Positions 48,348-57,986 of a DNA stretch of 64,000 nt are shown one piece after another. This DNA comes from a beta proteobacterium L13 (GTDB lineage Bacteria > Pseudomonadota > Gammaproteobacteria > Burkholderiales > Chromobacteriaceae). A model generated the notes under the pieces. That model did not search any database and was not told the DNA's origin. It was given only the letters and a program-made list of their open reading frames with translations. The DNA lies in NCBI GenBank assembly GCA_000335715.1, contig AMYZ01000004.1:62001-126000 (forward strand). The letters run 5' to 3'. The position numbers and the translations under genes are program-made. Numbering within the stretch: position 1 is the first letter of the stretch; the number at the start of each line of letters is the position of its first letter.

Positions 48348-49004
48348 ATGGCTTTCCGACTCTTTTCGCGCCGCAGCCCCGCTGCGGCCAACCCCGCTGG
48401 CGGCATTGCGCTGCGCACCCTGTTGCAATGGCACTGGATCAGCTCCGCCATTTGTCTGGGGGGCATGCTGCTGTTTGCCATTACCGGCTTCACGCTGAAC
48501 CACGCCAGCCAGATCGAAGCTAAACCCGTCATCTACAACCAGCAGTTCCCGCTGCCTAATGCCCAGGCCGAGCGCCTGCAGCTGCTGGCCGAAAGCGAAG
48601 CCCCGCCCCCCAAGCTGCCGCAAGCTACACAAACCTGGCTAGCCGAGCTGTGCCGCTGCCAGGTAGCCGACGCGGTGCCGGAGTGGTCGGCTGACGAAGT
48701 CTATCTGCCCATGCCACGCCCCGGTGGCGACGCCTGGCTGCGCGTTAGCCTGGCCGAGCAGCTGGTGGAGTACGAAGTGACCGACCGCGGCTGGCTGGCC
48801 TATTTCAACGACCTGCACAAAGGCCGCCACACTGGCGACGCCTGGCGCTGGTTTATCGACGCCATCGCCATCGGCAGCGTGCTGTTCTGCGTTACCGGCT
48901 TGCTGATCCTGCAAAAACACGCCGGCAACCGCCCGTCCACCTGGCCGCTGTTCGGCCTAGGCCTGCTGCTGCCTGCCCTGATTGCCCTACTCACCATTCA
49001 TTGA
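48348..49004 (+). CDS. PepSY-associated inner-membrane protein
   Basis: 218 residues: LLQWHWISSAICLGGMLLFAITGFTLNHA (first helix), a periplasmic domain, FNDLHKGRHTGDAWRWFIDAIAIGSVLFCVTGLLILQKH and a last helix (WPLFGLGLLLPALIALLTI). The WHWxSS and LHKGRHTG motifs are typical of PepSY-TM proteins encoded with siderophore receptors and ferric reductases. The start was chosen at MAFRLFSRR; upstream in-frame sequence is intergenic. A weak Fur-like site (around 48231-48252) precedes it. Confidence 0.85.
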   Translation: MAFRLFSRRSPAAANPAGGIALRTLLQWHWISSAICLGGMLLFAITGFTLNHASQIEAKPVIYNQQFPLPNAQAERLQLLAESEAPPPKLPQATQTWLAELCRCQVADAVPEWSADEVYLPMPRPGGDAWLRVSLAEQLVEYEVTDRGWLAYFNDLHKGRHTGDAWRWFIDAIAIGSVLFCVTGLLILQKHAGNRPSTWPLFGLGLLLPALIALLTIH

Positions 49005-49010
49005 GCCGCC

Positions 49011-50795
49011 ATGAACCCGACTCCCTCCACCCCTCGTCGCCGTAGCGGCAAGCGCATGGCGCTGGCCGGCGGTATTGTTGCCGCGCTGGCGGCCGCCGGC
49101 TGGTATGGCTGGCAGCATTACCATGCCGAAGAAGATGCCTTGTCTCGTTACCTGATTGCCAGCGTGCAGCAGGGCGATATCGAAGACCTGGTCACCGCCA
49201 CAGGTAGCCTGCAGCCTAGCGACTACGTAGACGTGGGTGCGCAGGTGTCGGGGCAGCTGGAAAAAATCTACGCCGAAGTCGGCTCGGTGGTGAAAAAAGG
49301 CGACTTGCTGGCCGAGATCGACTCCACCGTTTACCGCGCCACCGTCGACGCCCGCCGCGCCGCGCTGAAAAACCTGCAGGCCACGCTGCAGGCGCGCCAG
49401 TCCGACCTGCAGCTAGCCGAGCAGCAGCTGCAGCGCCAGCAAAACCTGGCGCGCGACAGCGCCACCAGCGAAGAAAGTCTGCAGCAGTCGCAGGCCAGCC
49501 TGCGCAGCGCCCGCGCCCAGGTGGCGTCGGTGCAGGCGCAAATCGAGCAGGCCGAATCCACGCTGCGTGTGGATGAAACCAGCCTCAAGTATTCGCAAAT
49601 CCTGGCGCCGATGGACGGCGTGGTGGTGTCGATCTCGCTGAAGCAGGGTCAGACCATCAACGCCAGCCAGTCGTCGCCCACGCTGCTGCGTATTGCCGAC
49701 CTGTCCACCATGACGGTGCAAACCCAGGTATCCGAGGCCGACGTTACCCGCCTGCGCCCCGGCATGCCGGTTTACTTCACCACATTGGGCAGCCGCAACC
49801 GCCGTTACCAGGGCGAGCTGCGCAAGGTGGAGCCCACGCCAACGGTGAACAACAACGTAGTGCTGTACAACGCGCTGTTCGACGTGAAGAACCAGCAGCG
49901 CAACCTGCTGCCGCAGATGACGGCGCAGGTGTTTTTTGTGGCCGCCGAGGCACACGACACGCTGGTGGTGCCCGCCGGCGCGGTGAAGCTGGCGCGCATG
50001 GCGCCCGGTAGCCGTCGCGGCCAGCCAGAGGCATCCGGTGCGGCTGGCGAGGCGCCACGCGGCGAGGCCAGTGCGGGCAAGGGTCAGTTGCCGGCAGCTG
50101 CCGGTGCGCCAGGCAAAGAAGGCAAGGCTGCGGCCAACCGCGCCGAGGGTAACCATCCGGCAGCGCCGGCCAAAACGGCAATGGACACCGCCGCCATGCC
50201 GCCGCGAGCCGCAGCGGGCGAGCGCCCGGCCGGCTTTGGCGGCGCGGCGCTGTCCGACGCCGAGCGCGAAGCGCGGCGCAAACAGTTTGAAAGCATGACG
50301 CCAGAGCAGCGCGAAGCGTGGCGTGCGCGCCGCGCCGAGCAGCGCCAGGCCCAGGGCGAGGGCGCTATGGCGCCGGCGGGCCCGCGTGGCAACGCCGCCA
50401 TGCAGGCTGATGCTGCCAGCGCGGGCAAAACGGACAAGGCCGGCAAAACCGCGGCCAACCCTGCCGCCGATACCGCCCGCGTCAAACCGCGTGCGTTGCC
50501 GGTGTGGAGCGGCGTCGGCACTGGCGGCCGCCAGCAGCGCGTGCGCGAAGGCACGGTGCGCGTGGTGCTGCCGGATAACAGCATCGTGGAGCGCAAGGTC
50601 ACCGTGGGCATTACCGACCGCGTCAACTACCAGGTGATTGCCGGCTTGAAACCGGGCGAACGCGTGATCGTGGGCGAAAAAGCACAGGACAAGGAAGCCG
50701 CACGCGGCAATAACCGCAGCGCCGACATGGGCCCGCCACCGGGTGCCGGCATGGCCAGCCCGATGGGTGGCAGCACCGGGGCGCGTAGCCGATGA
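49011..50795 (+). CDS. macA: MacA-like periplasmic adaptor with long Ala/Gly-rich insertion
   Basis: 594 residues. N-terminal membrane anchor ([20 protein letters not shown]), lipoyl half ([41 protein letters not shown]), alpha hairpin (about 100-185), second lipoyl/barrel ([23 protein letters not shown]), and membrane-proximal domain. A low-complexity Ala/Gly/Lys/Arg segment of about 180 residues splits the C-terminal part (residues about 330-510) and makes it much longer than E. coli MacA (371). Couples MacB to the outer-membrane factor. ATGA overlap with macB. Confidence 0.92.
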   Translation: MNPTPSTPRRRSGKRMALAGGIVAALAAAGWYGWQHYHAEEDALSRYLIASVQQGDIEDLVTATGSLQPSDYVDVGAQVSGQLEKIYAEVGSVVKKGDLLAEIDSTVYRATVDARRAALKNLQATLQARQSDLQLAEQQLQRQQNLARDSATSEESLQQSQASLRSARAQVASVQAQIEQAESTLRVDETSLKYSQILAPMDGVVVSISLKQGQTINASQSSPTLLRIADLSTMTVQTQVSEADVTRLRPGMPVYFTTLGSRNRRYQGELRKVEPTPTVNNNVVLYNALFDVKNQQRNLLPQMTAQVFFVAAEAHDTLVVPAGAVKLARMAPGSRRGQPEASGAAGEAPRGEASAGKGQLPAAAGAPGKEGKAAANRAEGNHPAAPAKTAMDTAAMPPRAAAGERPAGFGGAALSDAEREARRKQFESMTPEQREAWRARRAEQRQAQGEGAMAPAGPRGNAAMQADAASAGKTDKAGKTAANPAADTARVKPRALPVWSGVGTGGRQQRVREGTVRVVLPDNSIVERKVTVGITDRVNYQVIAGLKPGERVIVGEKAQDKEAARGNNRSADMGPPPGAGMASPMGGSTGARSR

Positions 50796-52738
50796 GCCAG
50801 CCGCAGCAAGCCGTACCGCTGATCCAGCTGTCGGCGGTCACCAAATCCTACCGCCAGGGCGAGCTGGAAAGCACCGTGCTGCACGGTATCGACCTGGCCA
50901 TCCACGAAGGCGAATTCCTCGCCATCGTCGGCGCGTCGGGGTCGGGCAAATCCACGCTGATGAACATCCTGGGTTGCCTGGACCGCCCCGGCAGCGGGCG
51001 CTACCTGTTTCGCGGCCAGGACGTGAGCGGCCTGAGCCGTGACGAGCTGGCACGCTTGCGGCGCGAAGAGTTCGGCTTTGTGTTTCAGAGCTACCACCTG
51101 ATTGCCGCCGGTACGGCGGTAGAAAACGTGGAGATGCCGGCCATGTACGCTGGGGTGCCGCACGCCGAGCGCCGCGTGCGCGCCGTGCAGCTGCTGCGCG
51201 AGCTGGGGCTGGAGGAGCGCTTGTACCACCGCCCCAGCCAGCTGTCCGGCGGCCAGCAGCAGCGGGTGTCGATTGCCCGCGCGCTGATGAACGGTGGCCG
51301 CATCATCCTGGCCGACGAACCCACCGGCGCGCTGGACAGCAAGAGCGGCGCCGACGTGATGCGGCTGCTGAAAGACCTGTCGCAGCGTGGCCATACCGTG
51401 ATCCTGATCACCCACGCCGCCGAAGTGGCCGCCCACGCCAGCCGCGTCATAGAAATCCGCGATGGCCATATTCTTAGCGATAGCGGCCACCAGGGCGAGG
51501 CTGCGGCCAACTACCAGCCGCCGCTGGTGCACCGCGCCTTCAGCACGCTGGCCGATCTGGCCGAAACCGTGCGCCTGGCGCTGCGCTCGCTGCGCGGCAA
51601 CCTGTTCCGTGCCGTGCTGACGCTGTTGGGCATCGTCATCGGCGTGGGCTCGGTGATTGCCATGATGGCGATCGGCGACGGCGCCAAGCAGCGCGTGGTG
51701 GACAATATCAGCGCCATGGGCAGCAACCTGCTGCTGGTGCGCCCCGGCGGCAGCAACCAGCGCGGTTTCAGCCCGTCTACGCTGGTGCTGGAAGACGTAG
51801 CCGCCATCAACAAGCAGGTAGACAACGTGCTGGCAGCGGTGCCAGAGCAGCAGAACAGCGTCACGCTGCGCGCTGGCGAAAACGACGTCAGCACCACGCT
51901 GATCGCCACCTCGGCCAGCTACCCGCTGGCGCGCAACTGGGCGCTGTCCAGCGGCACCTTCTTTACCGAAGAAGACGACGACAGCTACGCCGGCGTGGCG
52001 GTGCTGGGCAAGACTGCGGCGGAAAACCTGTTCCCCGGCAACCCCAGCCCGCTGGGTGAGTTCGTCATGGCCAATAACGTGATGCTGCAGGTAGTGGGCA
52101 TCATGAGCCGCAAAGGCGCCTCGCCCAGCGGCATGGACCAGGACGACGTGATCATCGTGCCGTACGCCACCAATAACCTGCGCATCTCGGGCGCACGCAG
52201 CCTGCGCAATGTGAACGTGGCGGTGAAGGATGTGGCGCGTATCGATGAAGCCCAGGCCGCGGTAGAGCAGCTGCTGGCCGAGCGCCACGGCAAGGTGGAT
52301 TTCCAGATCCGCAATATGGCGTCCATCATCGCCACCACCGAAGAAACGCAGAACACCATGACGCTGCTGCTGGGTGCCATTGCGGCCATCTCGCTGCTGG
52401 TGGGCGGCATAGGCGTGATGAACATCATGCTGGTGTCGGTAACCGAGCGTACCCGCGAAATCGGCATCCGCATGGCCACCGGTGCGCGCGAGCGCAACAT
52501 CCTGCAGCAGTTCCTGATCGAGGCGCTGGTGGTGTCGGCCATCGGCGGCGCCATCGGCGTGGTGGCTGGCCTGGGCACCGCCTGGCTGATCGCCGCCTTC
52601 GATACCCCGGTCAAGATCACCGTCATGCCCATCGTGCTGGCCTTTGGCTGCGCGTTTTCCACCGGCCTGCTGTTCGGTTACCTGCCGGCCCGCAAGGCCG
52701 CCCAGATGGACCCGGTGGCGGCACTGGCGTCGGATTAG
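50792..52738 (+). CDS. macB: MacB-like ABC transporter, ATPase-permease fusion
   Basis: 648 residues. N-terminal ATPase with Walker [16 protein letters not shown], signature [15 protein letters not shown] and Walker [14 protein letters not shown]. Then a transmembrane helix ([27 protein letters not shown]), a periplasmic domain, and an FtsX domain with three helices. In E. coli, MacAB-TolC exports macrolides, protoporphyrin and peptides. In this iron-linked context, siderophore export (as with PvdT) is an alternative. Confidence 0.95.
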   Translation: MSQPQQAVPLIQLSAVTKSYRQGELESTVLHGIDLAIHEGEFLAIVGASGSGKSTLMNILGCLDRPGSGRYLFRGQDVSGLSRDELARLRREEFGFVFQSYHLIAAGTAVENVEMPAMYAGVPHAERRVRAVQLLRELGLEERLYHRPSQLSGGQQQRVSIARALMNGGRIILADEPTGALDSKSGADVMRLLKDLSQRGHTVILITHAAEVAAHASRVIEIRDGHILSDSGHQGEAAANYQPPLVHRAFSTLADLAETVRLALRSLRGNLFRAVLTLLGIVIGVGSVIAMMAIGDGAKQRVVDNISAMGSNLLLVRPGGSNQRGFSPSTLVLEDVAAINKQVDNVLAAVPEQQNSVTLRAGENDVSTTLIATSASYPLARNWALSSGTFFTEEDDDSYAGVAVLGKTAAENLFPGNPSPLGEFVMANNVMLQVVGIMSRKGASPSGMDQDDVIIVPYATNNLRISGARSLRNVNVAVKDVARIDEAQAAVEQLLAERHGKVDFQIRNMASIIATTEETQNTMTLLLGAIAAISLLVGGIGVMNIMLVSVTERTREIGIRMATGARERNILQQFLIEALVVSAIGGAIGVVAGLGTAWLIAAFDTPVKITVMPIVLAFGCAFSTGLLFGYLPARKAAQMDPVAALASD

Positions 52739-52750
52739 GAGTCAAGCATC

Positions 52751-54142
52751 ATGCGTTACCAAGCTTTTACCCTGTCGCTGCTGGCCGCTGCCCTGGCTGG
52801 CTGCGCGCAAACTACGCCGCCGCAAGACACTGCGCAGGCATTGCCCGATGCCTGGCAAGCGCAAGCCAGCGCCCGCAGCAACGCCAGCGTGCTGGACGAC
52901 CACTGGTGGCAGCTGTTCGGCTCGGCCGAGCTGAACCGGCTGGTAGAGCAGGCGGTGCAAGGCAGCCCGGATCTGGCGCAGGCGGTGGCCCGCGTGCAGC
53001 AGGCGCAAGCCAGTGCAGACAGCGCGGCGGCCAGCCTGTTTCCGTCGGCCAGCCTTAGTGGCAGCAGCAGCCAGCGCGAAACCGAAACGGCGGCTGGCGC
53101 CAGCACTACCAGCAAGAGCAGCAGCCTGTCGGCCGGCCTCAGTTACGAAGTAGACCTGTGGGGCAAGGTGGCCGCCAGCCAGCGCGCGGCTGCGGCCAAC
53201 CTGCAGGGCAGCCGCTACGAGCTGGCCACCGCGCGCCAGACGCTGGTGGTGGCGGTAGTCAACGCCTACTGCCAGCTGCAGGCGCTACGCGAGCGGCTGG
53301 CGCTGGCGCAGGCCAATCTGCGCGATAGCCGCCAGCTGCTGGACATCAGCGAGGCCAAGCTGCGTCACGGCGCCGCCACCGAGCTGGATGTCAGCCAGGT
53401 GCGCAGCAGTTGGCTCACGCAGCAGGGCACGGTGCTGAGCCTGCAAAACCAGCAGCAGCCGCTGCTGAACACCCTGGCCATTCTGGCTGGCCAGCTGCCG
53501 CAGGGTTTTAGCGTAGCCAGCGAGCCGCTGCTGGGCCTGAATGTGCCCGAGGTGCCGGCCGGTTTGCCGTCCGAGGTACTGCGCCGCCGCCCCGATATCG
53601 CCAAGGCTGAAAGCGAGCTGGCAGCGGCTGCGGCCAACCTGGATGCCGCCCGCGCCGCGCTCTACCCCAGCCTGCAGCTATCCGGCAGCGCCGGGCTGGC
53701 CTCTAGCGCCTTGCTGTCGCTGTCCGGCGCTACGCAAACCCTGAGCCTGGGCGCCAGTCTGGCGCAAACGCTGTTTGACGGCGGCAAGCTGCGCGCCCAG
53801 GTGGCCAGCAGCCAGGCCGCCCGCCTGCAGCTGTTACACGGCTACCGCAAGAGCACGCTGATCGCGCTGGGCGAGGTGGAAGACGCGCTGAACGCGGTGG
53901 CGCTGGCGCGACAGCAGGAGCGCCTGCAGCAGCAAAGCAGCCGCGAGGCCGAGCGCACGCTGCAGCTGACGCGTATCCGCCAACAGCAGGGCCTGGTGGA
54001 TATGGCCACGCTGTTGGCCGCACAAAAAAGCCACGCCAGCAGCCGCGATAGCCTGTTGCAGCAGCGCCTTGCGCGCCAGCAAGCCACGGTGACGCTGATC
54101 AAGGCGCTGGGCGGCGGCTGGCAGGGGCAGGGCGGCTTATAG
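52751..54142 (+). CDS. Outer-membrane efflux factor, NodT-type lipoprotein
   Basis: 463 residues. Lipoprotein signal (MRYQAFTLSLLAAALAGCAQ), then DDHWWQLFGSAELNRLVEQAVQGSPDLAQAVARVQQAQ, two OEP repeats, and YEVDLWGKVAASQRAAAANLQGS. Third component of the MacAB tripartite pump. 12 bases after macB, so one operon from 49011. Confidence 0.95.
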   Translation: MRYQAFTLSLLAAALAGCAQTTPPQDTAQALPDAWQAQASARSNASVLDDHWWQLFGSAELNRLVEQAVQGSPDLAQAVARVQQAQASADSAAASLFPSASLSGSSSQRETETAAGASTTSKSSSLSAGLSYEVDLWGKVAASQRAAAANLQGSRYELATARQTLVVAVVNAYCQLQALRERLALAQANLRDSRQLLDISEAKLRHGAATELDVSQVRSSWLTQQGTVLSLQNQQQPLLNTLAILAGQLPQGFSVASEPLLGLNVPEVPAGLPSEVLRRRPDIAKAESELAAAAANLDAARAALYPSLQLSGSAGLASSALLSLSGATQTLSLGASLAQTLFDGGKLRAQVASSQAARLQLLHGYRKSTLIALGEVEDALNAVALARQQERLQQQSSREAERTLQLTRIRQQQGLVDMATLLAAQKSHASSRDSLLQQRLARQQATVTLIKALGGGWQGQGGL

Positions 54143-54150
54143 GGCAGGCA

Positions 54151-54178
54151 GCCCTGCCATAGCGTGCTTTGGCAGGGC
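54151..54178 (+). terminator. Hairpin after the efflux operon
   Basis: GCCCTGCCA/TGGCAGGGC perfect 9-bp stem, 10-base loop. No T run follows. Confidence 0.5.
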
Positions 54179-54236
54179 GTGTATTCAATTGCGGGTATTT
54201 TATGTTTTCGGCATTTTCCTGACTGCAAGTTTGATA

Positions 54237-54251
54237 TGATAATAGTTCTCA
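54237..54251. promoter_or_regulatory. Fur-box-like site
   Basis: TGATAATAGTTCTCA matches the 7-1-7 Fur consensus (TGATAAT-N-ATTATCA) at 12 of 14 positions. It lies 20 bases before the DUF3857 gene. Confidence 0.6.
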
Positions 54252-54271
54252 AATAGATTATTATTAGCAAA

Positions 54272-55459
54272 ATGAAACCAAAGTGCCTGTTTCCCCTGTT
54301 TTTGCTAGCCAGCCTGCCGGCCTGGGCCGAGGTCAATCTGGTGTATCACCTCGACCTGCAGCTGCAGCCCGGTAGCCGTGCTGCAGAATTGACGCGCGAC
54401 ATCTTGCTGGAAGACGACAGCGACGTGGCGCGCAACCGCGTGCGTCAGCTGGAGTACTACCCCGAGTGGCAACAGGTTTCTTTGCTGGAGGCTTATACCG
54501 TGTTACCCGATGGTCGCCGTGTGCCGGTACCGGCCAGCGCGGTTATCGACCAGCCGTACAGCAAGGGGCAAAACAACCCTTACACGCAAAGCATGCGCAG
54601 CCTGGACATTGCCTTTCCGCAGGCAGGCAAAGGCGCGCGTGTGGTGTACCGCTTCCGTACCGATAGCCAGCTGTTACCGCTACAGGCAGCGCAGGGCGAC
54701 TTCTACCCTGCCAGCGTCAAGAACCTGCGTTCGGTGCGCTTCAGCCTTGGCGCGCCGGCCAGCTCGGGCCTGAAGGTGGCGGCCAATGCCGACATCCGCG
54801 AGCAGGCGCCGGCCGATGGCCGCGTGCAATGGCAGGCGCAGTGGCAGTTAAACGGCGACGTTGCGCAGCCGGTACCGCACTTTGCTTACTCGGCCTACCG
54901 CGACTGGTCGGCGCTGGGGCAGGCCTATGCACAGCTGTGGCCACTGCCGCAGCCGTCTGTTGCCGTCAAGGACAAGGCCGCGCAGCTGGTCGCCACCAGC
55001 GATGGTGAGCGCCTGAAAGAGATGCAGGCGCTGTACCGCTGGGTGGCCGAGCTGCCGGCCCAGTACCTGGCCTACAACAGCAGTGCCCTGCAGCCGCGCG
55101 CTGCCGAGCAGGTGCTGGCACAGGGCTACGGCAATAGCCGCGACAAGGTAGCGCTGCTGCAGGCGCTGTTGGCCGCACGCGGTATCGACAGCTACCCGCA
55201 GCTGGCCCGGCGCCATCGCAGCGCGCTGCCACTGTTGCCCACCAGCCTGGCGTTTGATTACGTGCTGTTGCACGTGCCGGCGCGGGGGGGCATGCGTGCG
55301 CAGTGGCTGGATCCGGCCGAGCGTGTCAGCGCAGTGGCGGGATCCGTGCTGCCTACTGCGGCAGACACCACGCCGCTGCTGTTTGGCAGTTTCAGCCCGG
55401 CACTGATGGGCAGCCCGCAGTTGCCGTTGCGGGCACCGTACGACCCGCGGCCGCTTTAA
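54272..55459 (+). CDS. DUF3857/transglutaminase-fold exported protein, catalytic Cys replaced by Ser
   Basis: 395 residues with signal peptide (MKPKCLFPLFLLASLPAWA). A DUF3857-type beta domain (LVYHLDLQLQ...SQLEYYPEWQQVSLLEAYTVLPDGRRVPVP-like region) is followed by a transglutaminase-like domain: GYGNSRDKVALLQALLAARGIDSYPQLARRH. Active relatives have GYGNCKDKA; here residue 289 is Ser. The later DYVLLHVP supplies the His-region equivalent. Probably a binding rather than catalytic protein. First gene of a Fur-type operon. Confidence 0.82.
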   Translation: MKPKCLFPLFLLASLPAWAEVNLVYHLDLQLQPGSRAAELTRDILLEDDSDVARNRVRQLEYYPEWQQVSLLEAYTVLPDGRRVPVPASAVIDQPYSKGQNNPYTQSMRSLDIAFPQAGKGARVVYRFRTDSQLLPLQAAQGDFYPASVKNLRSVRFSLGAPASSGLKVAANADIREQAPADGRVQWQAQWQLNGDVAQPVPHFAYSAYRDWSALGQAYAQLWPLPQPSVAVKDKAAQLVATSDGERLKEMQALYRWVAELPAQYLAYNSSALQPRAAEQVLAQGYGNSRDKVALLQALLAARGIDSYPQLARRHRSALPLLPTSLAFDYVLLHVPARGGMRAQWLDPAERVSAVAGSVLPTAADTTPLLFGSFSPALMGSPQLPLRAPYDPRPL

Positions 55460-55518
55460 ACCGATTTTGCATTGCAGCCTGGCTGCACTTTACCCACCCC
55501 ACCCTAGCGAGTTTGAGC

Positions 55519-56031
55519 ATGAAATACCGTTACCCCGTGGCGCTGGCGCTGGCGTCTGCCGCCACACCAGGCATGGCGGCCAACCTGGCCGTAAAAGTAG
55601 AACTGCCGCAGCTGAACGTGGCCGAGTACCACCGCCCCTACCTGGCCATGTGGCTGGAAACCGCCGACCAGCAGTTCGCCGGCAACCTGTCGGTATGGTA
55701 CGACCTGAAAAAGAAAGACAACGCCGGTACCAAGTGGCTGAACGACATGCGTCAGTGGTGGCGCAAAAGCGGCCGCGAGCTGACCCTGCCGGTAGACGGC
55801 GTGTCCAGCGCCACCCGTGCGCCGGGCGAACACACGCTGGTGTTTGCCGACAATAAATCGGCGCTGGGCAAGCTGGCACCGGGTGCCTACCAGGTGGTGG
55901 TAGAGGTGGCGCGTGAAGCCGGTGGCCGCGAGCTGGTACGCGTGCCGCTGCAATGGCCACCGAAAGGCGAAAAGCAGACCAGCGCCCAGGGTAAGGGCGA
56001 GCTGGGCAAGATCACCGTTACCGCCAAATAA
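55519..56031 (+). CDS. DUF2271 periplasmic protein
   Basis: 170 residues from MKYRYPVALALASAATPGMAANLAVKVELPQLNVAEYHRPYLAMWLE. The DUF2271 pattern continues with VWYDLKKKDNAGTKWLNDMRQWWRKSGRELTLPVDGVSSATRAPGEH. The start rests on the signal peptide; the upstream frame is the alternate frame of the preceding gene. In many Gram-negatives it lies with DUF4198, ApbE and a PepSY flavoreductase. Confidence 0.88.
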   Translation: MKYRYPVALALASAATPGMAANLAVKVELPQLNVAEYHRPYLAMWLETADQQFAGNLSVWYDLKKKDNAGTKWLNDMRQWWRKSGRELTLPVDGVSSATRAPGEHTLVFADNKSALGKLAPGAYQVVVEVAREAGGRELVRVPLQWPPKGEKQTSAQGKGELGKITVTAK

Positions 56032-56046
56032 GCAGGAGCACATACC

Positions 56047-56889
56047 ATGAACAAGAAACTGCTCGCCCTGGCCGCCATGGCCCTGGTATCGCTGGGTGCC
56101 CAGGCGCACCGTGGCTGGTTGCTGCCGTCTGCCGGTGCCATTGAAGGCGACAAGCCGTGGGTGACCGTGGACGCCGCCGTATCCGAAGCGCTGTTTGACT
56201 TTGAGCACCAGCCGCTGAAGCTGGATGGCCTCAGCATTACCGGCCCCGATGGCGCGGCGGTGAACCCGCAGAACATCACCAGCAGCCGTTTCCGTAACAG
56301 CTTCGACATCGAGCTGAAGCAGCAGGGCAGCTACCGCATTTCGCTGGTAGGCGAGGGTGCGATGGCCAGCTACAAGCTGGGCAACGAAGTGAAGCGCGTG
56401 CGCGGCACGCCGGCCAACATCGACCAGCAGATTCCGGCCGGTGCGACCGAGGTCAGCAAATCGCTCAGCGTCAGCCGTATCGAAACCTTCGTTACCGCCG
56501 GCAAGCCTACAGCCGGCGTGCAGCAGCCGGTCGGCAAGGGCCTGGAGCTGCAGGCGGTGAGCCACCCCAACGAGCTGTTTGCCGGTGATAACAGCAGCTT
56601 CCGCCTGCTGATGGACGGCAAGCCGGTAGCCGGCATGCCGGTAAGCGTGGTGCGTGGCGGCGTGCGCCATAGCGGCCTGCTGGACGAGCAGGTGTACACC
56701 ACCGACGCCAAAGGCGAGATCAAGGTGAGCTGGAAGCAGGGCGGCATGTACTGGGTGAACGCCAGCTGGCCCAAGCGCGACGCCATGCCGCAAGGTGGCC
56801 AGCCGCCGGTAGCCGGCAAGCCTCAGGCGGCCCCTGCCATGCCGCCTTTGCGCGCCAGCTACACCGCCACGCTGGAAGTATTGCCTTAA
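56047..56889 (+). CDS. DUF4198 periplasmic protein
   Basis: 280 residues with signal peptide (MNKKLLALAAMALVSLGAQA) and mature start HRGWLLPSAGAIEGDKPWVTVDAAVSEALFDFEHQPLKLD. The His after cleavage is typical of DUF4198/NikK-like proteins, in which it can bind metal. A second domain (GKPVAGMPVSVVRGGVRHSGLLDEQVYTTDAKGEIKVSWKQGGMYWVNA) is carboxypeptidase-regulatory-like. Likely helps metal or siderophore handling in the periplasm. Confidence 0.88.
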   Translation: MNKKLLALAAMALVSLGAQAHRGWLLPSAGAIEGDKPWVTVDAAVSEALFDFEHQPLKLDGLSITGPDGAAVNPQNITSSRFRNSFDIELKQQGSYRISLVGEGAMASYKLGNEVKRVRGTPANIDQQIPAGATEVSKSLSVSRIETFVTAGKPTAGVQQPVGKGLELQAVSHPNELFAGDNSSFRLLMDGKPVAGMPVSVVRGGVRHSGLLDEQVYTTDAKGEIKVSWKQGGMYWVNASWPKRDAMPQGGQPPVAGKPQAAPAMPPLRASYTATLEVLP

Positions 56890-56972
56890 CCACACCGGTC
56901 GGGCCATCAGGCCCGCCGGTTTGACACGGCAGGCCACTGGCCTGCCGCTTGACATTGAAAGACAGCAATAAC

Positions 56973-57986
56973 ATGAGCGCCATCCTGATTCCCCGCCATA
57001 TCGACCCGGCTTGCCCGCCGGCCAGCGCCCGCGTGGTGCGCTTTGCCGGCCACAGCATGGGCACCAGCTGGCAGGTGCTGGTGGCGATCGATGGCGACAT
57101 CCCCGATTTTCTGGCCACCGGCCTGCAGCAGCAGCTGGACGGCGTGGTGGCCGAGATGAGCCACTGGGAAGCGGGCTCTGACCTGGGGCGCTTCAACCGC
57201 GCGCCGGCCGGCAGCTGGCACACCTTGCCGGGTGGGTTCTTCAGCGTGCTGCAGTACGCGCTGCAGGTGGCGGCCGCCAGTGACGGCGCCTACAACCCGG
57301 CCGCTGGCGCGCTGGTCAACCGCTGGGGCTTTGGCCCGGCGCCGCGTTACGACGCGGCCGGTTTTGTGCCGCCGTCTGCCGACGAGGCCGCCGCGCTGCT
57401 GGCGCAGTGCCGCTGGCAGGCGCTGCAGCTGGATGCGGCCAACCGCAGCGCCCTGCAGCCGGGCGGCGTGCAGCTGGACCTGTCGTCGGTGGCCAAGGGC
57501 TTCAGCGTTGATTTGCTGGCGCGCTACCTGCGCCTGTACGGTTATCGCCACTTTCTGGTGGAAGTGGGCGGCGAGCTGCGCGGCGAGGGCATGAAGCCGG
57601 ACGGTCAGCCGTGGTGGGTGGCGCTGGCGCTGCCGGATGATAGCCAAAGCGCAGGGTTGGCCGCGCCGCGGCTGGCGCTGCATGGCCTGTCGGTGGCCAC
57701 CTCCGGCGATTACCTGAAGGTGTTCTGGCACCACGGTGAACGCTGCGCGCACACGCTGGACCCGCGCAGCGGCCAGCCGGTACGCGGCGTGGCCTCGGTG
57801 ACGGTGATCCACCCCGAGTGCATGGCCGCCGACGCCTGGTCTACCGCGCTGACGGTACTGGGCCCGCACGCCGGCATGGCGCTGGCCGAGCAGCAAGGGT
57901 TGGCCGCGGCCTTCCTGCTGCGCGACGGTGAGCAGCTACAGGCGCGCTACAGCCGCGCCTTTCTGGACATGATGGAAGAGCAATGA
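56973..57986 (+). CDS. apbE: FAD:protein FMN transferase, ApbE
   Basis: 337 residues: GHSMGTSWQVLV, EMSHWEAGSDLGRFNR, AYNPAAGALVNRWGFG, DLSSVAKGFSVDLLARYL, VEVGGELRGEG, LSVATSGDYLKVFWH, HTLDPRSGQPVRGVASVTVI and ADAWSTALTVLG (metal Asp). It attaches FMN to Thr/Ser of redox proteins, plausibly to a PepSY/flavin partner here. No signal peptide is evident, so it may act in the cytoplasm. ATGA overlap with the reductase gene. Confidence 0.93.
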   Translation: MSAILIPRHIDPACPPASARVVRFAGHSMGTSWQVLVAIDGDIPDFLATGLQQQLDGVVAEMSHWEAGSDLGRFNRAPAGSWHTLPGGFFSVLQYALQVAAASDGAYNPAAGALVNRWGFGPAPRYDAAGFVPPSADEAAALLAQCRWQALQLDAANRSALQPGGVQLDLSSVAKGFSVDLLARYLRLYGYRHFLVEVGGELRGEGMKPDGQPWWVALALPDDSQSAGLAAPRLALHGLSVATSGDYLKVFWHHGERCAHTLDPRSGQPVRGVASVTVIHPECMAADAWSTALTVLGPHAGMALAEQQGLAAAFLLRDGEQLQARYSRAFLDMMEEQ

